From Dyella_D sp052115385 (GTDB lineage: Bacteria > Pseudomonadota > Gammaproteobacteria > Xanthomonadales > Rhodanobacteraceae): 64,000 nt of DNA. Positions within the stretch are counted from its first letter, which is position 1. The DNA is not shown here. The stretch lies in NCBI RefSeq assembly GCF_052115385.1, contig NZ_JBFRGP010000002.1, positions 248,001 to 312,000 of the forward strand, given 5' to 3'. Below are more notes on the stretch, generated by a model. The model saw nothing but the letters and a program-made list of their open reading frames with translations, had not been told where the DNA came from and did no database searches.

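Overview
The window looks like chromosomal DNA from a GC-rich gammaproteobacterium. I infer the Xanthomonadales/Rhodanobacteraceae (Dyella-, Luteibacter- or Rhodanobacter-like) from gene content and codon use; no rRNA or marker gene is present to prove it. No tRNA, rRNA, CRISPR array, insertion sequence or prophage was seen.

Region 1 (1-16208) is a set of small, mostly unrelated transcription units. Several are divergent regulator/enzyme pairs with recognisable operator-like sequences between them: TetR/FAD-monooxygenase, HxlR/short-chain dehydrogenase, MocR/GNAT acetyltransferase and TetR/short-chain dehydrogenase. Also present are a lipoprotein alpha/beta hydrolase, a VOC-fold protein, a DUF4199 plus membrane LuxR pair, an NTF2-like secreted protein, a small membrane protein, a metallo-beta-lactamase-fold hydrolase with an exact 51-bp in-frame tandem duplication, a secreted thermolysin-type (M4) protease and a DoxX-like protein. 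Strong hairpin terminators separate several units.

Region 2 (16300-24648) is a complete malonate decarboxylase locus. Reading on the minus strand it runs mdcA-B-C-D-E-L-M-G-H, with the LysR regulator mdcR divergent. It encodes the acyl-carrier subunit, the transferase, the decarboxylase subunits, prosthetic-group synthesis and attachment, malonyl loading, and a MadLM-type malonate transporter.

Region 3 (24729-32102) is a tightly coupled minus-strand four-gene operon: a TolC-like outer-membrane channel, a GAF-domain/HlyD-type adaptor, a PqqD-like/M50 zinc protease/HlyD-type fusion, and a compact SecA-family ATPase. It resembles a type I-style trans-envelope export apparatus with a SecA-like motor and no ABC ATPase. 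I consider it the best candidate for an undescribed system in the window.

Region 4 (32452-64000) holds a BamE-like lipoprotein, two unknown secreted proteins and one uninterrupted minus-strand gene that fills the last 29.6 kb and runs off the right edge (at least 9,880 codons visible). The giant protein is a chain of extracellular modules. In order these are about ten PPC-like repeats, 17 CARDB repeats, IPT and beta-propeller-like parts, Ig/cadherin-like repeats, an RHS-like segment, a dockerin motif, bacterial Ig domains, a second propeller, a peptidoglycan-binding/M15-like region, a metzincin zinc-protease motif and 13 tandem-95 (VCBS/cadherin-like) repeats. It carries no RTX, autotransporter or sorting signal that I can recognise in the visible part. 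The neighbouring SecA/M50/HlyD/TolC operon is therefore a plausible dedicated exporter or maturation machine for it. That link is inference from proximity.
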